In this document: positions 27,194-37,956 of the stretch, one piece after another
Position numbering within the stretch: position 1 is the first letter of the stretch
How the letters are laid out: each line of letters opens with the position of its first letter
Assembly (NCBI RefSeq): GCF_007981265.1
Contig: NZ_CP034363.1
Location: forward strand, 1,550,001-1,614,000
Origin: Pantoea sp. CCBC3-3-1
GTDB lineage: Bacteria; Pseudomonadota; Gammaproteobacteria; Enterobacterales; Enterobacteriaceae
Direction of reading: 5' to 3'
Length of the DNA stretch: 64,000 nucleotides
Program-made: the position numbers and the translations under genes
Notes under the pieces: model-generated
The model's database searches: none
Told to the model about the DNA's origin: nothing
Seen by the model: only the letters and a program-made list of their open reading frames with translations

Positions 27194-27211
27194 AGTGAAT
27201 AGCAATTGATG
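27194..27211 (-). promoter_or_regulatory. Possible ArgR box before artP
   Basis: TGAAT-AGCA-ATTGA (27196-27209) resembles the ArgR box core TGAAT-WWWW-ATTCA, with nine of the ten arm bases matching. In E. coli artPIQM is repressed by ArgR with arginine. A clear second box at the usual three-base spacing was not found, so the call is tentative. Confidence 0.35.
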
Positions 27212-27407
27212 CTGCGAATGGTAACGTTGACGGCATACTTATGCAATCATCGTGGCGAAAAATTCGTTTCTGACCGTGAATATTGTTAAAGGCTAGCACA
27301 AAATGGCGTGAATCGGGTGAAAATACATCAGCTAAGGTGAGCACAACGGTATAAGTAGTGGTTTGTCAGGCGACAAAAATGTTAAGACGCGCGCGAGACG
27401 AGACGGG

Positions 27408-27442
27408 AAAAAAGCGACACGGGCCCTGGATAGCCCGTGCCG
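27408..27442 (-). terminator. Terminator of ybjP
   Basis: CGGCACGGGC (27433-27442 on the minus strand) pairs with GCCCGTGTCG (27415-27424) with one G-U pair over an eight-base loop, then six T follow. It lies directly after the ybjP stop codon. Confidence 0.85.
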
Positions 27443-27448
27443 AGTCTC

Positions 27449-27982
27449 TTACTTCAGCAAACGCTGACTCAGGGAGCCGCCGTCAAGATGCGGGTTCGGG
27501 CTGGCATAACGGATATCATCTACGGTCCAGCACGTCCCTTCCCGTACCATCAGCACTTCATCCTGCCACGGTGGGTTGCCATCGCGGCTCAGGTTCACCC
27601 GCAGGGGAATATTACGCGCGTCAGTATTAGGAATGGTCGATGAATCCGCTACGCTGGCTGAGTCAGGTCCGGCTGCCAGGCTGGAAAAAAGATCGCCCTG
27701 ATTTAACTGGCTTTCCTTTTTCGGATCGCTATTGGCGGCCAGCAGCGTTTGATAAAGTTTACCGCTCAGGTAAGGGCGATATTTTGCCAGCTGTTGAGCA
27801 TTTGGCAGTCCTTGTGTCGGCTGTTCAGTGCGTAAATCGTAAAACTGTTGTGCAACAGAATCCGGGCCGCCATCGACGCACGGGCCGGTACGGCTACCAA
27901 TGTCCTTGTAAGCGGGTTGTACCGTGGTACAGGCGCTGAGCAGCAGCGCCAGCGGAGCCAGTGCGGCAAGCTGGATTTTCAT
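27449..27982 (-). CDS. ybjP: Lipoprotein YbjP (DUF3828)
   Basis: A 177-residue predicted lipoprotein, similar to E. coli YbjP (171 residues). The lipobox LSAC places lipidation at Cys18, and the next residues (Thr, Thr) favour outer-membrane sorting. The body has AQQFYDLRTEQPTQGLPNAQQLAKYRPYLSGKL and a Trp-rich NPPWQDEVLMVREGTCWTVDDIRY region, typical of this family. Function is not established. It is a single-gene unit bounded by its terminator and the divergent ybjQ. Confidence 0.9.
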   Translation of the reverse strand: MKIQLAALAPLALLLSACTTVQPAYKDIGSRTGPCVDGGPDSVAQQFYDLRTEQPTQGLPNAQQLAKYRPYLSGKLYQTLLAANSDPKKESQLNQGDLFSSLAAGPDSASVADSSTIPNTDARNIPLRVNLSRDGNPPWQDEVLMVREGTCWTVDDIRYASPNPHLDGGSLSQRLLK

Positions 27983-28081
27983 CTTGATTTCCTTATGGTT
28001 TCTGGATGACGATTTTTAGCATAAAGTATAGCCGCTCTGCTTGACTACAAGGGCTACACTCAACTTTCAGGAGGAAACGCG

Positions 28082-28405
28082 ATGAAATTTTCTACTACCC
28101 CAACGCTGGAAGGCCAGCCGATTACCGAATACTGCGGCGTTGTCACCGGTGAAGCGATTCTTGGCGCGAACATCTTTCGCGATTTTTTTGCCGGGATCCG
28201 CGATATCGTTGGTGGCCGCTCTGGCGCCTATGAGAAAGAATTGCGTAAAGCACGCCAAATCGCCTTTGCGGAACTGGAAGACCAGGCAAAAGCGTTAGGG
28301 GCGGATGCGGTGGTCGGTATTGATATCGATTACGAGACGGTTGGCAAAGACAGCAGCATGCTGATGGTCAGCGTCAGCGGCACTGCTGTAAAAACGCGTC
28401 GCTGA
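28082..28405 (+). CDS. ybjQ: YbjQ, UPF0145 family protein
   Basis: A 107-residue cytoplasmic protein of the YbjQ/UPF0145 family, equal in length to E. coli YbjQ. The motif [32 protein letters not shown] is the family signature; the family forms pentameric rings. Its role is unknown. AGGAGG (28070-28075) precedes the start. Its stop codon overlaps the amiD start by one base, so the two are co-translated. Confidence 0.93.
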   Translation: MKFSTTPTLEGQPITEYCGVVTGEAILGANIFRDFFAGIRDIVGGRSGAYEKELRKARQIAFAELEDQAKALGADAVVGIDIDYETVGKDSSMLMVSVSGTAVKTRR

Positions 28406-29229
28406 TGCGTCTGATGTTCGCGCTTGCAGCCGCCCTGCTGCTAAGCGCCTGTGCGCCGTCAGGACTGGAAAAACATCACGGCTACGTGGTGGATACCACC
28501 CATCCCGCCTGGGGCGCACGACCGCGCATAAAAGTGCTGGTCATCCATTACACGGCGGAAGATTTTCCCAGTTCGCTGGCAACGCTGACCGATCGTGAAG
28601 TGAGCGCGCATTATCTGATTCCGGCGCAGCCACAAGAGCAGGGCAAGCTGCCTGTGGTATTACGTCTGGTGCCAGAATCTCAGCTTGCATGGCATGCAGG
28701 GATCAGCTTTTGGCGAGGCGCAACGCGGTTGAACGATACTTCTGTTGGCATTGAGCTGGAAAACCGCGGATACAGGGGGCACGCCGGTGAACGCGTCTGG
28801 TATCCCTTCAGCGCGCCGCAGATGAGCGTGCTGCTTCCGTTAATGCGCGACATCGTACAGCGCTATGCTTTACTGCCGCAGAACGTTGTGGGTCACAGCG
28901 ATATTGCGCCGCAGCGTAAGCAGGATCCCGGGCCGCTGTTTCCCTGGCACTGGCTGTCTCAGCAGGGCATCGGTGCCTGGCCTGACGGCAAGCGCGTTGA
29001 TTATTATCTGGCAGGAAGAGCGCCGGAGCAGCCGATCGATCCGGCGGTATTGTTATCATTACTGGCGCGTTATGGCTATGAAGTCACGCCGGACATGAGC
29101 GCAAAACAGCAGCAAAAAGTCATTGCGGCATTTCAAATGCATTTCCGTCCGGCGGATTATTGCGGTCTGGCCGATGCCGAAAGCGAGGCTATTGCGCGCG
29201 CGCTGCTGGAGAAGTACGGTTCGGACTAG
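28405..29229 (+). CDS. amiD: N-acetylmuramoyl-L-alanine amidase AmiD (outer-membrane lipoprotein)
   Basis: A 274-residue zinc amidase that cleaves the bond between N-acetylmuramic acid and L-Ala, including in anhydro-muropeptides. The lipobox LSAC makes Cys16 the lipidation site. Zinc ligands are His48 (VIHYTAED) and the His and Asp in VVGHSDIAPQRKQDPG. The C-terminal 70 residues form a peptidoglycan-binding-like domain (LLSLLARYGYEVTPDMSAKQQQKVIAAFQMHFRP). It matches E. coli AmiD (276 residues). Its last 41 bases overlap the convergent ltaE. Confidence 0.95.
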   Translation: MRLMFALAAALLLSACAPSGLEKHHGYVVDTTHPAWGARPRIKVLVIHYTAEDFPSSLATLTDREVSAHYLIPAQPQEQGKLPVVLRLVPESQLAWHAGISFWRGATRLNDTSVGIELENRGYRGHAGERVWYPFSAPQMSVLLPLMRDIVQRYALLPQNVVGHSDIAPQRKQDPGPLFPWHWLSQQGIGAWPDGKRVDYYLAGRAPEQPIDPAVLLSLLARYGYEVTPDMSAKQQQKVIAAFQMHFRPADYCGLADAESEAIARALLEKYGSD

Positions 29230-30226
29230 CCAAAAATGCTTCCCATTCGCTTACCAGCGTTTCCAGCGCATGACGATCCACGTCCAGATGCGTTACCAGG
29301 CGAGTCACCGAACCGGTACTGAGCAAAATGTTTTTGCTGTGCATCCATTCTTTCAGCGGTGCGACCTGTGATTCCGGCAGGCGTACAAACACCATATTGG
29401 TATCCTGACGGGAAACATCGACGCCAATCTCTCTCAGCTGTCCGGCCAGCCAGGCGGCATTGTTATGGTCATCTTTTAGTCGCGCAATATGGTGTTCCAG
29501 CGCGTACAGGCCACCGGCAGCGAGAATGCCCGTCTGACGCATTGCGCCGCCGGTCATCTTGCGCCAGCGCCGTGCCCGCTGAATATACGCTTCAGAGCCG
29601 CACAGCAGCGAACCGGCTGAGGTACCCAATCCTTTTGACAGGCAAATAGTTAGCGTGTCGCAATAACGGGTTAGTTCTTCCAGTTCGACGCCCAGCTCAA
29701 CCGCAGCATTGAAAATGCGTGCGCCGTCAACGTGCAGCGCAAGCTTGCGTTCACGGGTAAAGTTCCAGGCATCCCGTAAATAATTGAGTGGCAAAACTTT
29801 GCCGTTATGGGTGTTTTCCAGACTGAGCAGCTTTGTCATAGCGAAATGAAAATCATCGGGTTTGATAAACTGCGCGACAACGTCCAGCGGCAAGGTGCCG
29901 TCTGCTGCGGCAAGGATTGGCTGCGGCTGGATACTGCCCAATACGGCTGCGCCGCCCGCTTCGTATTTGTAGTTATGGGCCAGTTGCCCAACGATATATT
30001 CTTCGCCACGCTGGCAGTGGCAGAGCAGGGCGACAAGATTAGCTTGTGTACCGGTAGGTAAAAACAGGGCTGCGGCTTTGCCGCTGAGCGTTGCCGCTTT
30101 CGCTTCCAGCGCGTTGACCGTCGGGTCATCGCCGTACACATCGTCGCCCGTTTCCGCCGACATCATTGCTGACAGCATCGCGGCGCTGGGACGAGTAACT
30201 GTATCACTGCGTAAATCGATCACCAT
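29189..30226 (-). CDS. ltaE: Low-specificity L-threonine aldolase LtaE
   Basis: A 345-residue PLP enzyme that splits L-allo-threonine and L-threonine to glycine and acetaldehyde. Landmarks are IDLRSDTVTRPS at the start, ETGDDVYGDDPTVNALEAKAA, LFLPTGTQANLVAL, HVDGARIFNAAVELG, and CLSKGLGTSAGSLL with the PLP-binding Lys. ATG 30226 has AGGAA just upstream and matches the family start; an 18-residue longer frame was rejected. It is about a dozen residues longer than the E. coli enzyme at its C-terminus (SPNRTSPAARAQ), because it reads into the amiD end. Confidence 0.95.
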   Translation of the reverse strand: MVIDLRSDTVTRPSAAMLSAMMSAETGDDVYGDDPTVNALEAKAATLSGKAAALFLPTGTQANLVALLCHCQRGEEYIVGQLAHNYKYEAGGAAVLGSIQPQPILAAADGTLPLDVVAQFIKPDDFHFAMTKLLSLENTHNGKVLPLNYLRDAWNFTRERKLALHVDGARIFNAAVELGVELEELTRYCDTLTICLSKGLGTSAGSLLCGSEAYIQRARRWRKMTGGAMRQTGILAAGGLYALEHHIARLKDDHNNAAWLAGQLREIGVDVSRQDTNMVFVRLPESQVAPLKEWMHSKNILLSTGSVTRLVTHLDVDRHALETLVSEWEAFLASPNRTSPAARAQ

Positions 30227-30285
30227 TGCGTTCCTCTTATAAAAACGGACGCCGCAGCGCCCGTAACAAAAGACCCACAATGGTT

Positions 30286-32007
30286 TTACCGTAGCCAGTT
30301 GGTTTTTGCCAGCTCAACGACTTCATTACCCCTGCCGTTGATCAACGCGCGCAGCATATACAGGCTAAAGCCTTTTGCCTGCTCCATTTTAATCTGCGGC
30401 GGCATCACCAGCTCTTCACTCGCCGTCACCACGTCCAGTAATACCGGGCCGTCGTGGGCCAGCATCTCCTGGATTGCGGCATCCAGATCGGAAGCACGCT
30501 CCACACGAATGCCTTTCACGCCGCAGGCATTGGCAATGGCAGCAAAGCTTGGGTTTTGCAACGCTGTACCGTCGGTCAGATAGCCGCCGGACTGCATCTC
30601 CATCGCTACAAAGCCCAGTACGCTATTATTAAAGACCACCAGCTTGACCGGCAGTTTCAGCTGAGCGACGGAGAGAAAATCGCCCATCAGCATTGAAAAA
30701 CCGCCATCACCGCACATCGCGATAACCTGGCGCTGTCTGTCAATTGACTGCGCACCGAGCGCCTGCGGCATTGCGTTGGCCATCGAGCCATGGTTGAACG
30801 ATCCGATCAGGCGGCGCTTGCCGTTCATTTTCAGATAACGTGCAGCCCAGACGGTCGGTGTGCCGACGTCACAGGTGAAGATCGCGTCGTCACTGGCAAA
30901 CGTGCTGAGCTGCTGCGCCAGATACTGCGGGTGAATCGCCTGTTTATCATTGGCCGTGGCCAGGTCATCAAGATCCTTCCTGGCTTCCTGATAGTGCTTC
31001 AGCGCTTTGTCGAGGAAATCCCGATCCTGTTTCACTTCCAGCAGCGGCTGCAAGGCAAGCAGCGTGGTTCGGATATCGCCAATCAGTGCCATATCGACAT
31101 GGCAGTGAGAGCCGAGGCCGCCGGGATCGATATCGATCTGAATGATCTTCGCTTTTTCAGGATAAAAAGCGCGATAGGGGAAGCGCGTGCCAAGCAGCAC
31201 GACGGTATCAGCGTTCATCATGGCCTGAAAACCGGAAGAGAAGCCAATCAGCCCGGTCATTCCCACATCGTAAGGATTGTCATATTCAACGTGTTCTTTG
31301 CCACGCAGCGCATGAACAATGGGTGCTTTTAACGTTTCCGCCAGCTTCACCAGTTCAGGATGAGCGCCTGCGCAGCCACAGCCGCACATCAGGGTGATGT
31401 TTTTTGATTCATTGAGCAGTTGCGCCAGCTTGGTCAGCTCGCCTGTAGCCGGTAAAACTAACGGCTGCTGAGGCGGATACCATTCGGCGCTGGCGCCCTC
31501 AGGAGCCGGTTGCAGCGCTATATCGCCGGGCAGGACCACCACGGAAACGCCACGGTTCAGGATAGCTTTGCGCATCGCAATGCCTAACACCTGCGGCAAC
31601 TGTTCCGGATTGGATACCAGTTCACAGTAATGGCTGCACTCTTTGAACAGCTCCTGCGGATGCGTTTCCTGAAAATAGCCGCTGCCGATTTCGCTGGAAG
31701 GAATGTGGGCGGCAATGGCCAGTACCGGCACGTTGTTACGATGGCAGTCAAACAGCCCGTTGATCAGATGCAGGTTGCCCGGCCCACAGGACCCGGCGCA
31801 AACGGCCAGCTCACCGCTGATCTGCGCCTCAGCGCCCGCGGCGAAAGCGGCCACTTCTTCATGACGAGTTGGCATCCATTCGATGGTGCCCATGCGATTC
31901 AGACTGTCGCTCAGGCCGTTAAGTGAATCCCCGGTGACGCCCCAAATGCGTTTAACGCCGGCGTTTTCAAGTGTTTTTGCTACCAGTGCAGCTACAGTTT
32001 GTTTCAT
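30286..32007 (-). CDS. poxB: Pyruvate dehydrogenase (quinone) PoxB
   Basis: A 573-residue thiamine-diphosphate and FAD enzyme that oxidises pyruvate to acetate and CO2 and passes electrons to ubiquinone at the inner membrane. [15 protein letters not shown] and the TPP-binding [31 protein letters not shown] segment are intact, and the C-terminal membrane-binding helix ([28 protein letters not shown]) is present. ATG 32007 follows GGAGC and aligns with E. coli PoxB (572 residues); the longer frame upstream lacks support. In E. coli expression needs RpoS. It lies directly upstream of ltaE, 59 bases apart. Confidence 0.96.
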   Translation of the reverse strand: MKQTVAALVAKTLENAGVKRIWGVTGDSLNGLSDSLNRMGTIEWMPTRHEEVAAFAAGAEAQISGELAVCAGSCGPGNLHLINGLFDCHRNNVPVLAIAAHIPSSEIGSGYFQETHPQELFKECSHYCELVSNPEQLPQVLGIAMRKAILNRGVSVVVLPGDIALQPAPEGASAEWYPPQQPLVLPATGELTKLAQLLNESKNITLMCGCGCAGAHPELVKLAETLKAPIVHALRGKEHVEYDNPYDVGMTGLIGFSSGFQAMMNADTVVLLGTRFPYRAFYPEKAKIIQIDIDPGGLGSHCHVDMALIGDIRTTLLALQPLLEVKQDRDFLDKALKHYQEARKDLDDLATANDKQAIHPQYLAQQLSTFASDDAIFTCDVGTPTVWAARYLKMNGKRRLIGSFNHGSMANAMPQALGAQSIDRQRQVIAMCGDGGFSMLMGDFLSVAQLKLPVKLVVFNNSVLGFVAMEMQSGGYLTDGTALQNPSFAAIANACGVKGIRVERASDLDAAIQEMLAHDGPVLLDVVTASEELVMPPQIKMEQAKGFSLYMLRALINGRGNEVVELAKTNWLR

Positions 32008-32239
32008 CTCTGGCTCCTTTTTATGCAGTGAAAGGGTCATCGTCCCGATGGCAAGATGATCTTCAGCAAAAAGCATAGTCGAGGCTGAGAGAAGGGCGAG
32101 CGGATGCGAACGGACAGTTTCCCGGTAAAGAGTGCAACTCTCCCAAAGCCACGCCAGGTGGCTCTGGTTTTGCAACAATGAACCCACCGCTCTGCACGAG
32201 TGGGTAAAAGAAGTGTAACCTGGCGTAAAACTAAACGCG

Positions 32240-33136
32240 TTAAGCTGCAAAGAACGCAATTAACACCGGGGCCAGCAGGCTGAGAATGAAGCCATGTACG
32301 ATAGCCGCTGGGACAATTTCCATGCCACCGCTACGCTGTAGCACCGGCAGCGTGAAATCCATTGAGGTTGCCCCACACAGGCCCAGCGCGGTTGAGCGAT
32401 GCCGGGAGATGAGCGCTGGAATAAACATAATCGCCATCAGCTCGCGCAACAGATCGTTGAAAAATGCCGCGCTGCCAATGACCGGGCCGAAAGCGCCGCT
32501 CATCATAATACCGGAAAGGGAATACCAGCCAAAGCCGGAGGCCATCGCCAGACCAGTCCTGAGCGGTAAATTCAGCATTAGCGCGGCAATGACGCCGCCG
32601 ACCAGCGCGCTCATAAAGACCATAAAGGCCACAATCATTCCGCGCCGGTTGAGCACAATTTGTTTGAGTGTCATGCCACTTCCACGCAGCTGCACACCCA
32701 CCAGAAACAGCAGAAAAAGCAGCGCATATTCACTGGCGGTGGAGGCGTAAGACAACGGTCCCCAGTGACTGAGACCCATGACGAAACCGAGAACGACGAC
32801 GCCGCAGAGTTTCAGCGATTCCAGCGCCATCTGTAATCTTGAAGGAAGCACTTCCAGACGATGATTGTGCTGCCATGGACGGCGATTTTCCAACAGGCGC
32901 AGCGCTAACAGGTTACATAGCAGGATACAGGCTGCGCTCACCAGGCAATATTGCACTATTGAAAGCAGGTTATGGGCCAGATTGTCCAGAAAAGCCAGGC
33001 TGATCCCCATGAAAAACAGGATGATATAAACCATCCAGCTCAATACTTTGTTGACCATGGTAATCAGGGCAGCATTTTTCGGTAATAAATAGCCAACGAT
33101 CAGCGGAATCAGAATGATCAGTAATCCGGAGTACAT
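32240..33136 (-). CDS. lysO: L-lysine exporter LysO (YbjE)
   Basis: A 298-residue inner-membrane protein of the DUF340/Lys_export family that exports L-lysine. It has about eight hydrophobic segments, and the C-terminal half is near-identical to E. coli LysO ([65 protein letters not shown]). ATG 33136 gives the E. coli-like start [17 protein letters not shown]; ATGs at 33148 and 33157 are alternatives, and none has a strong ribosome site. It lies between cspD and poxB; E. coli's hcp-hcr pair and aqpZ/macAB genes are absent. Confidence 0.93.
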   Translation of the reverse strand: MYSGLLIILIPLIVGYLLPKNAALITMVNKVLSWMVYIILFFMGISLAFLDNLAHNLLSIVQYCLVSAACILLCNLLALRLLENRRPWQHNHRLEVLPSRLQMALESLKLCGVVVLGFVMGLSHWGPLSYASTASEYALLFLLFLVGVQLRGSGMTLKQIVLNRRGMIVAFMVFMSALVGGVIAALMLNLPLRTGLAMASGFGWYSLSGIMMSGAFGPVIGSAAFFNDLLRELMAIMFIPALISRHRSTALGLCGATSMDFTLPVLQRSGGMEIVPAAIVHGFILSLLAPVLIAFFAA

Positions 33137-33327
33137 GCGGCGGGTCATCCATGGCAAAAGGAAGGTAAGGCGCTATTCTCGCGGAGTTTTTTTATTGAGT
33201 AAAGGCTTCATCGCGGGCCGTCCTGACGCCGTATGAAAAAATTTTAAGGAAATTAATTTCATGTAAACACGCCTTGAAAAATGACAGGACGGCTCCATTT
33301 TACTAGTGTTGGTAATTGTTACCCATA

Positions 33328-33356
33328 AAAATGCCAGCGCGGTTGGCTGGCATTTT
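33328..33356 (-). terminator. Terminator of cspD
   Basis: AAAATGCCAGC (33328-33338) and GCTGGCATTTT (33346-33356) are exact reverse complements over a seven-base loop. On the minus strand it lies 34 bases after the cspD stop and ends in T residues. Confidence 0.8.
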
Positions 33357-33390
33357 ATCGCAAGGTTGGTCAGAATGAGTGAAGAGACGG

Positions 33391-33618
33391 TCAGGCACTG
33401 ACTGCCACCGCGGTCTCCACAGGAACGATAAGGCTGGCGTGATTGCCTTTCGGCCCCTGATGCACATCAAACTGGACTTGCTGCCCGGCTTTCAGCGTTC
33501 TGTAGCCGTCCATCTGGATAGTGGAATAATGAGCGAAAATATCTTCGCCGCCACCGACCGGACAGATAAAGCCGAAGCCTTTGGCGTTATTGAACCATTT
33601 AACAGTACCCGTCTCCAT
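33391..33618 (-). CDS. cspD: Cold-shock-like protein CspD
   Basis: A 75-residue single-domain OB-fold protein. RNP motifs KGFGFIC and DIFAHYS are intact. The match to E. coli CspD, a stationary-phase inhibitor of DNA replication, is near-complete (TIQMDGYRTLKAGQQVQFDVHQGPKGNHASLIVPV). ATG 33618 aligns with the E. coli start; an eight-residue extension to 33642 is possible but unlikely. It is divergent from clpS, as in E. coli. Confidence 0.95.
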   Translation of the reverse strand: METGTVKWFNNAKGFGFICPVGGGEDIFAHYSTIQMDGYRTLKAGQQVQFDVHQGPKGNHASLIVPVETAVAVSA

Positions 33619-33935
33619 GCTTCTACATCCCTCGCAAGACATTCAAATGAGTGGGTTGGCGAGGCGTTAGCCTCAAAGCTGGTTACAACGCATTCAGCTT
33701 ATGCCTGTACTGTAGAGAAATGGCATTGAGCGTCAAGCAAATGGCGTGTCCAGGCGAGGACGAAATCACCAAAATTTGAGGCAGTTAACGCTATTGCCGT
33801 TTTTGTGATGAAGGTCGCGTAGTGGCACTTTGAGTCAGAAATTCATTGGCGCTGACCAGCATTTTGGGCGTGTTAAACTTACCCTTAGTAGTGTTAGTCT
33901 GGCGCAAGCGAGCAACGTTTTCAGATCGGGTATGT
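33619..33935. other. Divergent intergenic region between cspD and clpS
   Basis: About 320 bases with no supported gene. It must hold the cspD and clpS promoters. A TTTTTGTGATG stretch near 33801 is only a half CRP site. I see no repeat or hairpin of note. Confidence 0.4.
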
Positions 33936-34256
33936 ATGGGAAACACTAACGATTGGCTTAATTTTGAACATCTTGCAGATGACAAACTTCGGGAAGGCCT
34001 TAAGCCACCTTCGATGTATAAAGTTATTCTTAATAATGACGATTATACACCTATGGAATTTGTTATTGACGTGCTGCAAAAGTTCTTTTCTTATGATGTT
34101 GAACGTGCAACGCAACTGATGCTCACGGTCCACTATCAGGGAAAGGCGATCTGCGGTGTTTTTACTGCCGAAGTGGCAGAGACCAAAGTCGCTCACGTAA
34201 ACAAGTACGCCAGGGAAAATGAACATCCGTTGCTGTGTACGCTGGAAAAAGCCTGA
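33936..34256 (+). CDS. clpS: ClpAP adaptor protein ClpS
   Basis: A 106-residue adaptor that binds N-degron substrates and hands them to ClpAP. It is near-identical to E. coli ClpS from [29 protein letters not shown] to the end [13 protein letters not shown]; the binding-pocket residues in NNDDYTPM and the [18 protein letters not shown] segment are kept. ATG 33936 ([12 protein letters not shown]) matches the family start; the upstream in-frame extension of 30 residues was rejected. It sits 28 bases before clpA in one operon. Confidence 0.96.
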   Translation: MGNTNDWLNFEHLADDKLREGLKPPSMYKVILNNDDYTPMEFVIDVLQKFFSYDVERATQLMLTVHYQGKAICGVFTAEVAETKVAHVNKYARENEHPLLCTLEKA

Positions 34257-34284
34257 ATAAGGCGATCTATTGGGGGAAGTGTCT

Positions 34285-36561
34285 ATGCTCAATCAAGAAC
34301 TGGAACTCAGTTTAAATATGGCTTTCGCCAGAGCGCGCGAGCACCGACACGAGTTTATGACCGTGGAGCATTTGTTACTGGCGCTGCTCAGTAACCCATC
34401 GGCCCGTGAGGCACTTGAAGCCTGCACGGTTGATATTGTTGCTCTGCGACAGGAACTTGAAGCCTTCATCGAACAGACAACGCCAGTGTTACCGGTTAGC
34501 GAAGAAGAGCGCGATACTCAACCCACGCTGAGTTTCCAACGCGTTCTGCAACGTGCCGTATTCCATGTGCAGTCGTCCGGACGCAGTGAAGTCGCTGGCG
34601 CTAACGTCCTGGTCGCGATCTTTAGCGAACAGGAATCGCAGGCCGCTTATCTGCTGCGCAAACATGAAGTCAGCCGTCTTGATGTGGTGAACTTTATTTC
34701 GCACGGCACGCGCAAAGATGAACCCGGTCAGGCACCGGGTGCAGAAAATCCAGTTAACGAAGAGCAAGCAGGCGGGGAGGAACGTATGGAAAACTTCACC
34801 ACCAATCTTAATCAGCTTGCTCGCGTAGGCGGTATCGATCCGCTGATCGGGCGCGATAAAGAGCTGGAACGGACGATTCAGGTTCTTTGCCGCCGCCGCA
34901 AAAACAACCCGCTGCTGGTGGGTGAGTCCGGCGTGGGTAAAACGGCCATTGCTGAAGGTCTGGCATGGCGTATCGTGCAGGGCGACGTGCCGGAAGTGAT
35001 GAAGGACGCCACGATTTATTCGCTGGATATTGGCTCGCTGTTAGCCGGTACCAAATACCGCGGCGATTTTGAAAAACGTTTTAAAGCGCTGCTAAAACAG
35101 CTTGAACAGGACAACAGCAGCATTCTGTTTATCGATGAAATTCATACGATCATCGGCGCAGGTGCCGCGTCCGGCGGGCAGGTGGATGCCGCTAACCTGA
35201 TCAAGCCGCTGCTCTCCAGCGGTAAAATCCGCGTGATGGGTTCAACCACCTATCAGGAGTTCAGCAACATTTTTGAAAAAGACCGCGCGCTGGCGCGTCG
35301 TTTCCAGAAAATTGATATTACTGAACCTTCGGTCGACGAAACGGTACAGATCCTTAACGGCCTGAAGCCGAAATACGAAGCGCACCACGACGTTCGCTAT
35401 ACCGCCAAAGCGGTTCGTGCTGCCGTGGAGCTGGCAGTCAAATATATCAACGATCGTCACTTGCCTGACAAAGCTATTGACGTGATCGATGAGGCTGGCG
35501 CTCGCGCGCGTCTGATGCCGGTCAGTAAACGCAAAAAAACGGTTAACGTTGCGGATATTGAATCTGTTGTTGCCCGCATCGCGCGTATTCCTGAGAAGAG
35601 TGTTTCTGCAACCGATCGCGATACGCTCAAAACGCTTGGCGATCGCCTGAAAATGCTGGTGTTCGGTCAGGACAATGCGATCGAAGCCTTAACCGAAGCG
35701 ATTAAAATGAGTCGTGCGGGATTGGGCCAGGATCGTAAGCCTGTCGGTTCTTTCCTGTTTGCTGGCCCAACGGGCGTCGGTAAAACAGAAGTTACCGTTC
35801 AGCTGGCTAAAGCACTGGGCATCGAACTGCTGCGCTTTGATATGTCCGAGTATATGGAGCGCCACACCGTCAGTCGCCTGATTGGTGCGCCTCCAGGCTA
35901 TGTCGGTTTCGATCAGGGCGGTTTGCTGACGGATGCAGTCATCAAGCATCCTCACGCCGTAGTGCTGCTTGATGAAATCGAGAAAGCGCATCCGGACGTA
36001 TTTAACCTGCTGTTACAGGTGATGGATAACGGTATGCTGACCGATAACAATGGTCGTAAAGCCGATTTCCGTAACGTGGTATTGGTAATGACGACGAACG
36101 CCGGTGTTCGTGAAACCGAACGTAAGTCTATTGGCTTGATCCAACAGGACAACAGTACCGATGCCATGGAAGAGATCAAAAAAATCTTTACGCCAGAGTT
36201 CCGTAACCGTCTCGACAATATCATTTGGTTCAAACACCTCGATGCCGTGGTTATTCATCAGGTTGTCGATAAGTTTATTGTTGAGCTACAGGCACAGCTG
36301 GATGCGAAGGGCGTTTCGCTGGAAGTTACTGATGAAGCGCGTAACTGGCTGGCTGATAAAGGTTACGATAAAGCGATGGGCGCACGCCCAATGGCGCGTA
36401 CCGTGCAGGAAAACCTGAAAAAACCGTTGGCGAACGAGTTGCTGTTCGGTTCTCTGGTAGATGGCGGATCGGTTGCGGTGGCGCTCGATAAAGAGAAGAA
36501 CCAGCTGACCTATCAGTTCCTCAGTGCGGAGAAGCGTAAAACGGAAGGTTCAGTGCATTAA
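34285..36561 (+). CDS. clpA: ATP-dependent Clp protease ATP-binding subunit ClpA
   Basis: A 758-residue AAA+ unfoldase, identical in length to E. coli ClpA, that feeds substrates to ClpP. An N-terminal Clp_N domain (about 1-145) binds ClpS. The first AAA module has Walker A GESGVGKT (213-220), the second GPTGVGKT (494-501). The ClpP-docking tripeptide IGL occurs in ERKSIGLIQ (about 617). ATG 34285 has a GGGGGA ribosome site. It is transcribed with clpS and ends at a strong terminator. Confidence 0.97.
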   Translation: MLNQELELSLNMAFARAREHRHEFMTVEHLLLALLSNPSAREALEACTVDIVALRQELEAFIEQTTPVLPVSEEERDTQPTLSFQRVLQRAVFHVQSSGRSEVAGANVLVAIFSEQESQAAYLLRKHEVSRLDVVNFISHGTRKDEPGQAPGAENPVNEEQAGGEERMENFTTNLNQLARVGGIDPLIGRDKELERTIQVLCRRRKNNPLLVGESGVGKTAIAEGLAWRIVQGDVPEVMKDATIYSLDIGSLLAGTKYRGDFEKRFKALLKQLEQDNSSILFIDEIHTIIGAGAASGGQVDAANLIKPLLSSGKIRVMGSTTYQEFSNIFEKDRALARRFQKIDITEPSVDETVQILNGLKPKYEAHHDVRYTAKAVRAAVELAVKYINDRHLPDKAIDVIDEAGARARLMPVSKRKKTVNVADIESVVARIARIPEKSVSATDRDTLKTLGDRLKMLVFGQDNAIEALTEAIKMSRAGLGQDRKPVGSFLFAGPTGVGKTEVTVQLAKALGIELLRFDMSEYMERHTVSRLIGAPPGYVGFDQGGLLTDAVIKHPHAVVLLDEIEKAHPDVFNLLLQVMDNGMLTDNNGRKADFRNVVLVMTTNAGVRETERKSIGLIQQDNSTDAMEEIKKIFTPEFRNRLDNIIWFKHLDAVVIHQVVDKFIVELQAQLDAKGVSLEVTDEARNWLADKGYDKAMGARPMARTVQENLKKPLANELLFGSLVDGGSVAVALDKEKNQLTYQFLSAEKRKTEGSVH

Positions 36562-36580
36562 GCCTGAGCGCTAAAATGCG

Positions 36581-36608
36581 AAAGGCCGGAGATTCTCCGG
36601 CCTTTTTT
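36581..36608 (+). terminator. Terminator of clpA
   Basis: AAAGGCCGGAGA (36581-36592) pairs with TCTCCGGCCTTT (36593-36604 region), a tight hairpin with T-tract CCTTTTTT. It lies 20 bases after the clpA stop and faces infA from the other side. Confidence 0.9.
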
Positions 36609-36651
36609 ACAGGTGCAGACTCAACATCAGGCTACACGACAGATAAGCTAA

Positions 36652-37232
<581 letters not shown>

Positions 37233-37925
37233 CTAAAAAAGGGTTTGTGGCCGCCAGCAGTCGGCTGATAGCGCCAAATCTGATAGCGAATTGACCAGTT
37301 GCAGATAATTTGTCCGGGCAATCTCTTCCGCACCCAGCGAGGCGGTATGAGGATTCAAAACCTGACAGTCAATCAGCTTGCCGCCCTGTTGCTGAAAATA
37401 GCGGCTGAAAACCAGTAACGCCGTTTTAGACGCATTTTCACTGCGGCTAAACATCGACTCGCCACAAAAAATCTGCCCCAGCGCCAGGCCGTACATGCCG
37501 CCCACCAACTCATTATCCCGCCAGACTTCAACAGACTGCGCATCACCAGCATCAAACAGCTTCATCCATGCGCGCCTGACGTCATGGGTAATCCAGGTGC
37601 CCTCATCGCGATCGGCAGCACAGCCCTCAATAACGTCCTGAAAGTTTTGATTTAGCGTGACGCGGTAGGGCGAACGCTGATGAAAACGTTTCATGCTGCG
37701 GCTGAGGTGAAATTTTTCCGGATAAAGCACGGCACGGGGATCGGGCGACCACCACAGAATAGGATCCCCGGGAGAAAACCAGGGAAAAATACCGCGGTGG
37801 TAAGCACTGAGCAGCCGTGGCACGCTAAGGTCGCCGCCCATTGCCAGCAGCCCGTTAGGTTCACGCAGCGCCATCTCTGGCGGCGGGAAATTGAGTGATT
37901 CCCTGGATAGCTGGATCAGTCGCAT
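37233..37925 (-). CDS. aat: Leucyl/phenylalanyl-tRNA-protein transferase Aat
   Basis: A 230-residue enzyme that attaches Leu or Phe to proteins starting with Arg or Lys, creating N-degrons for ClpS-ClpAP, whose genes are nearby. Motifs are [76 protein letters not shown] and [23 protein letters not shown] 37925 matches the E. coli start [10 protein letters not shown]. The C-terminus (DCWRPQTLF) is slightly shorter than in E. coli. Confidence 0.95.
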   Translation of the reverse strand: MRLIQLSRESLNFPPPEMALREPNGLLAMGGDLSVPRLLSAYHRGIFPWFSPGDPILWWSPDPRAVLYPEKFHLSRSMKRFHQRSPYRVTLNQNFQDVIEGCAADRDEGTWITHDVRRAWMKLFDAGDAQSVEVWRDNELVGGMYGLALGQIFCGESMFSRSENASKTALLVFSRYFQQQGGKLIDCQVLNPHTASLGAEEIARTNYLQLVNSLSDLALSADCWRPQTLF

Positions 37926-37956
37926 AGTCACTGTCTCTGTCAAACGAGAGGGTAGA

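Noticed and set aside
27214..27240. A second ArgR box next to the first before artP
   Set aside because: The best match at the normal spacing keeps too few consensus bases.
33795..33820. CRP site between cspD and clpS
   Set aside because: Only one half (TGTGA) is present; the other half reads TCGCG.
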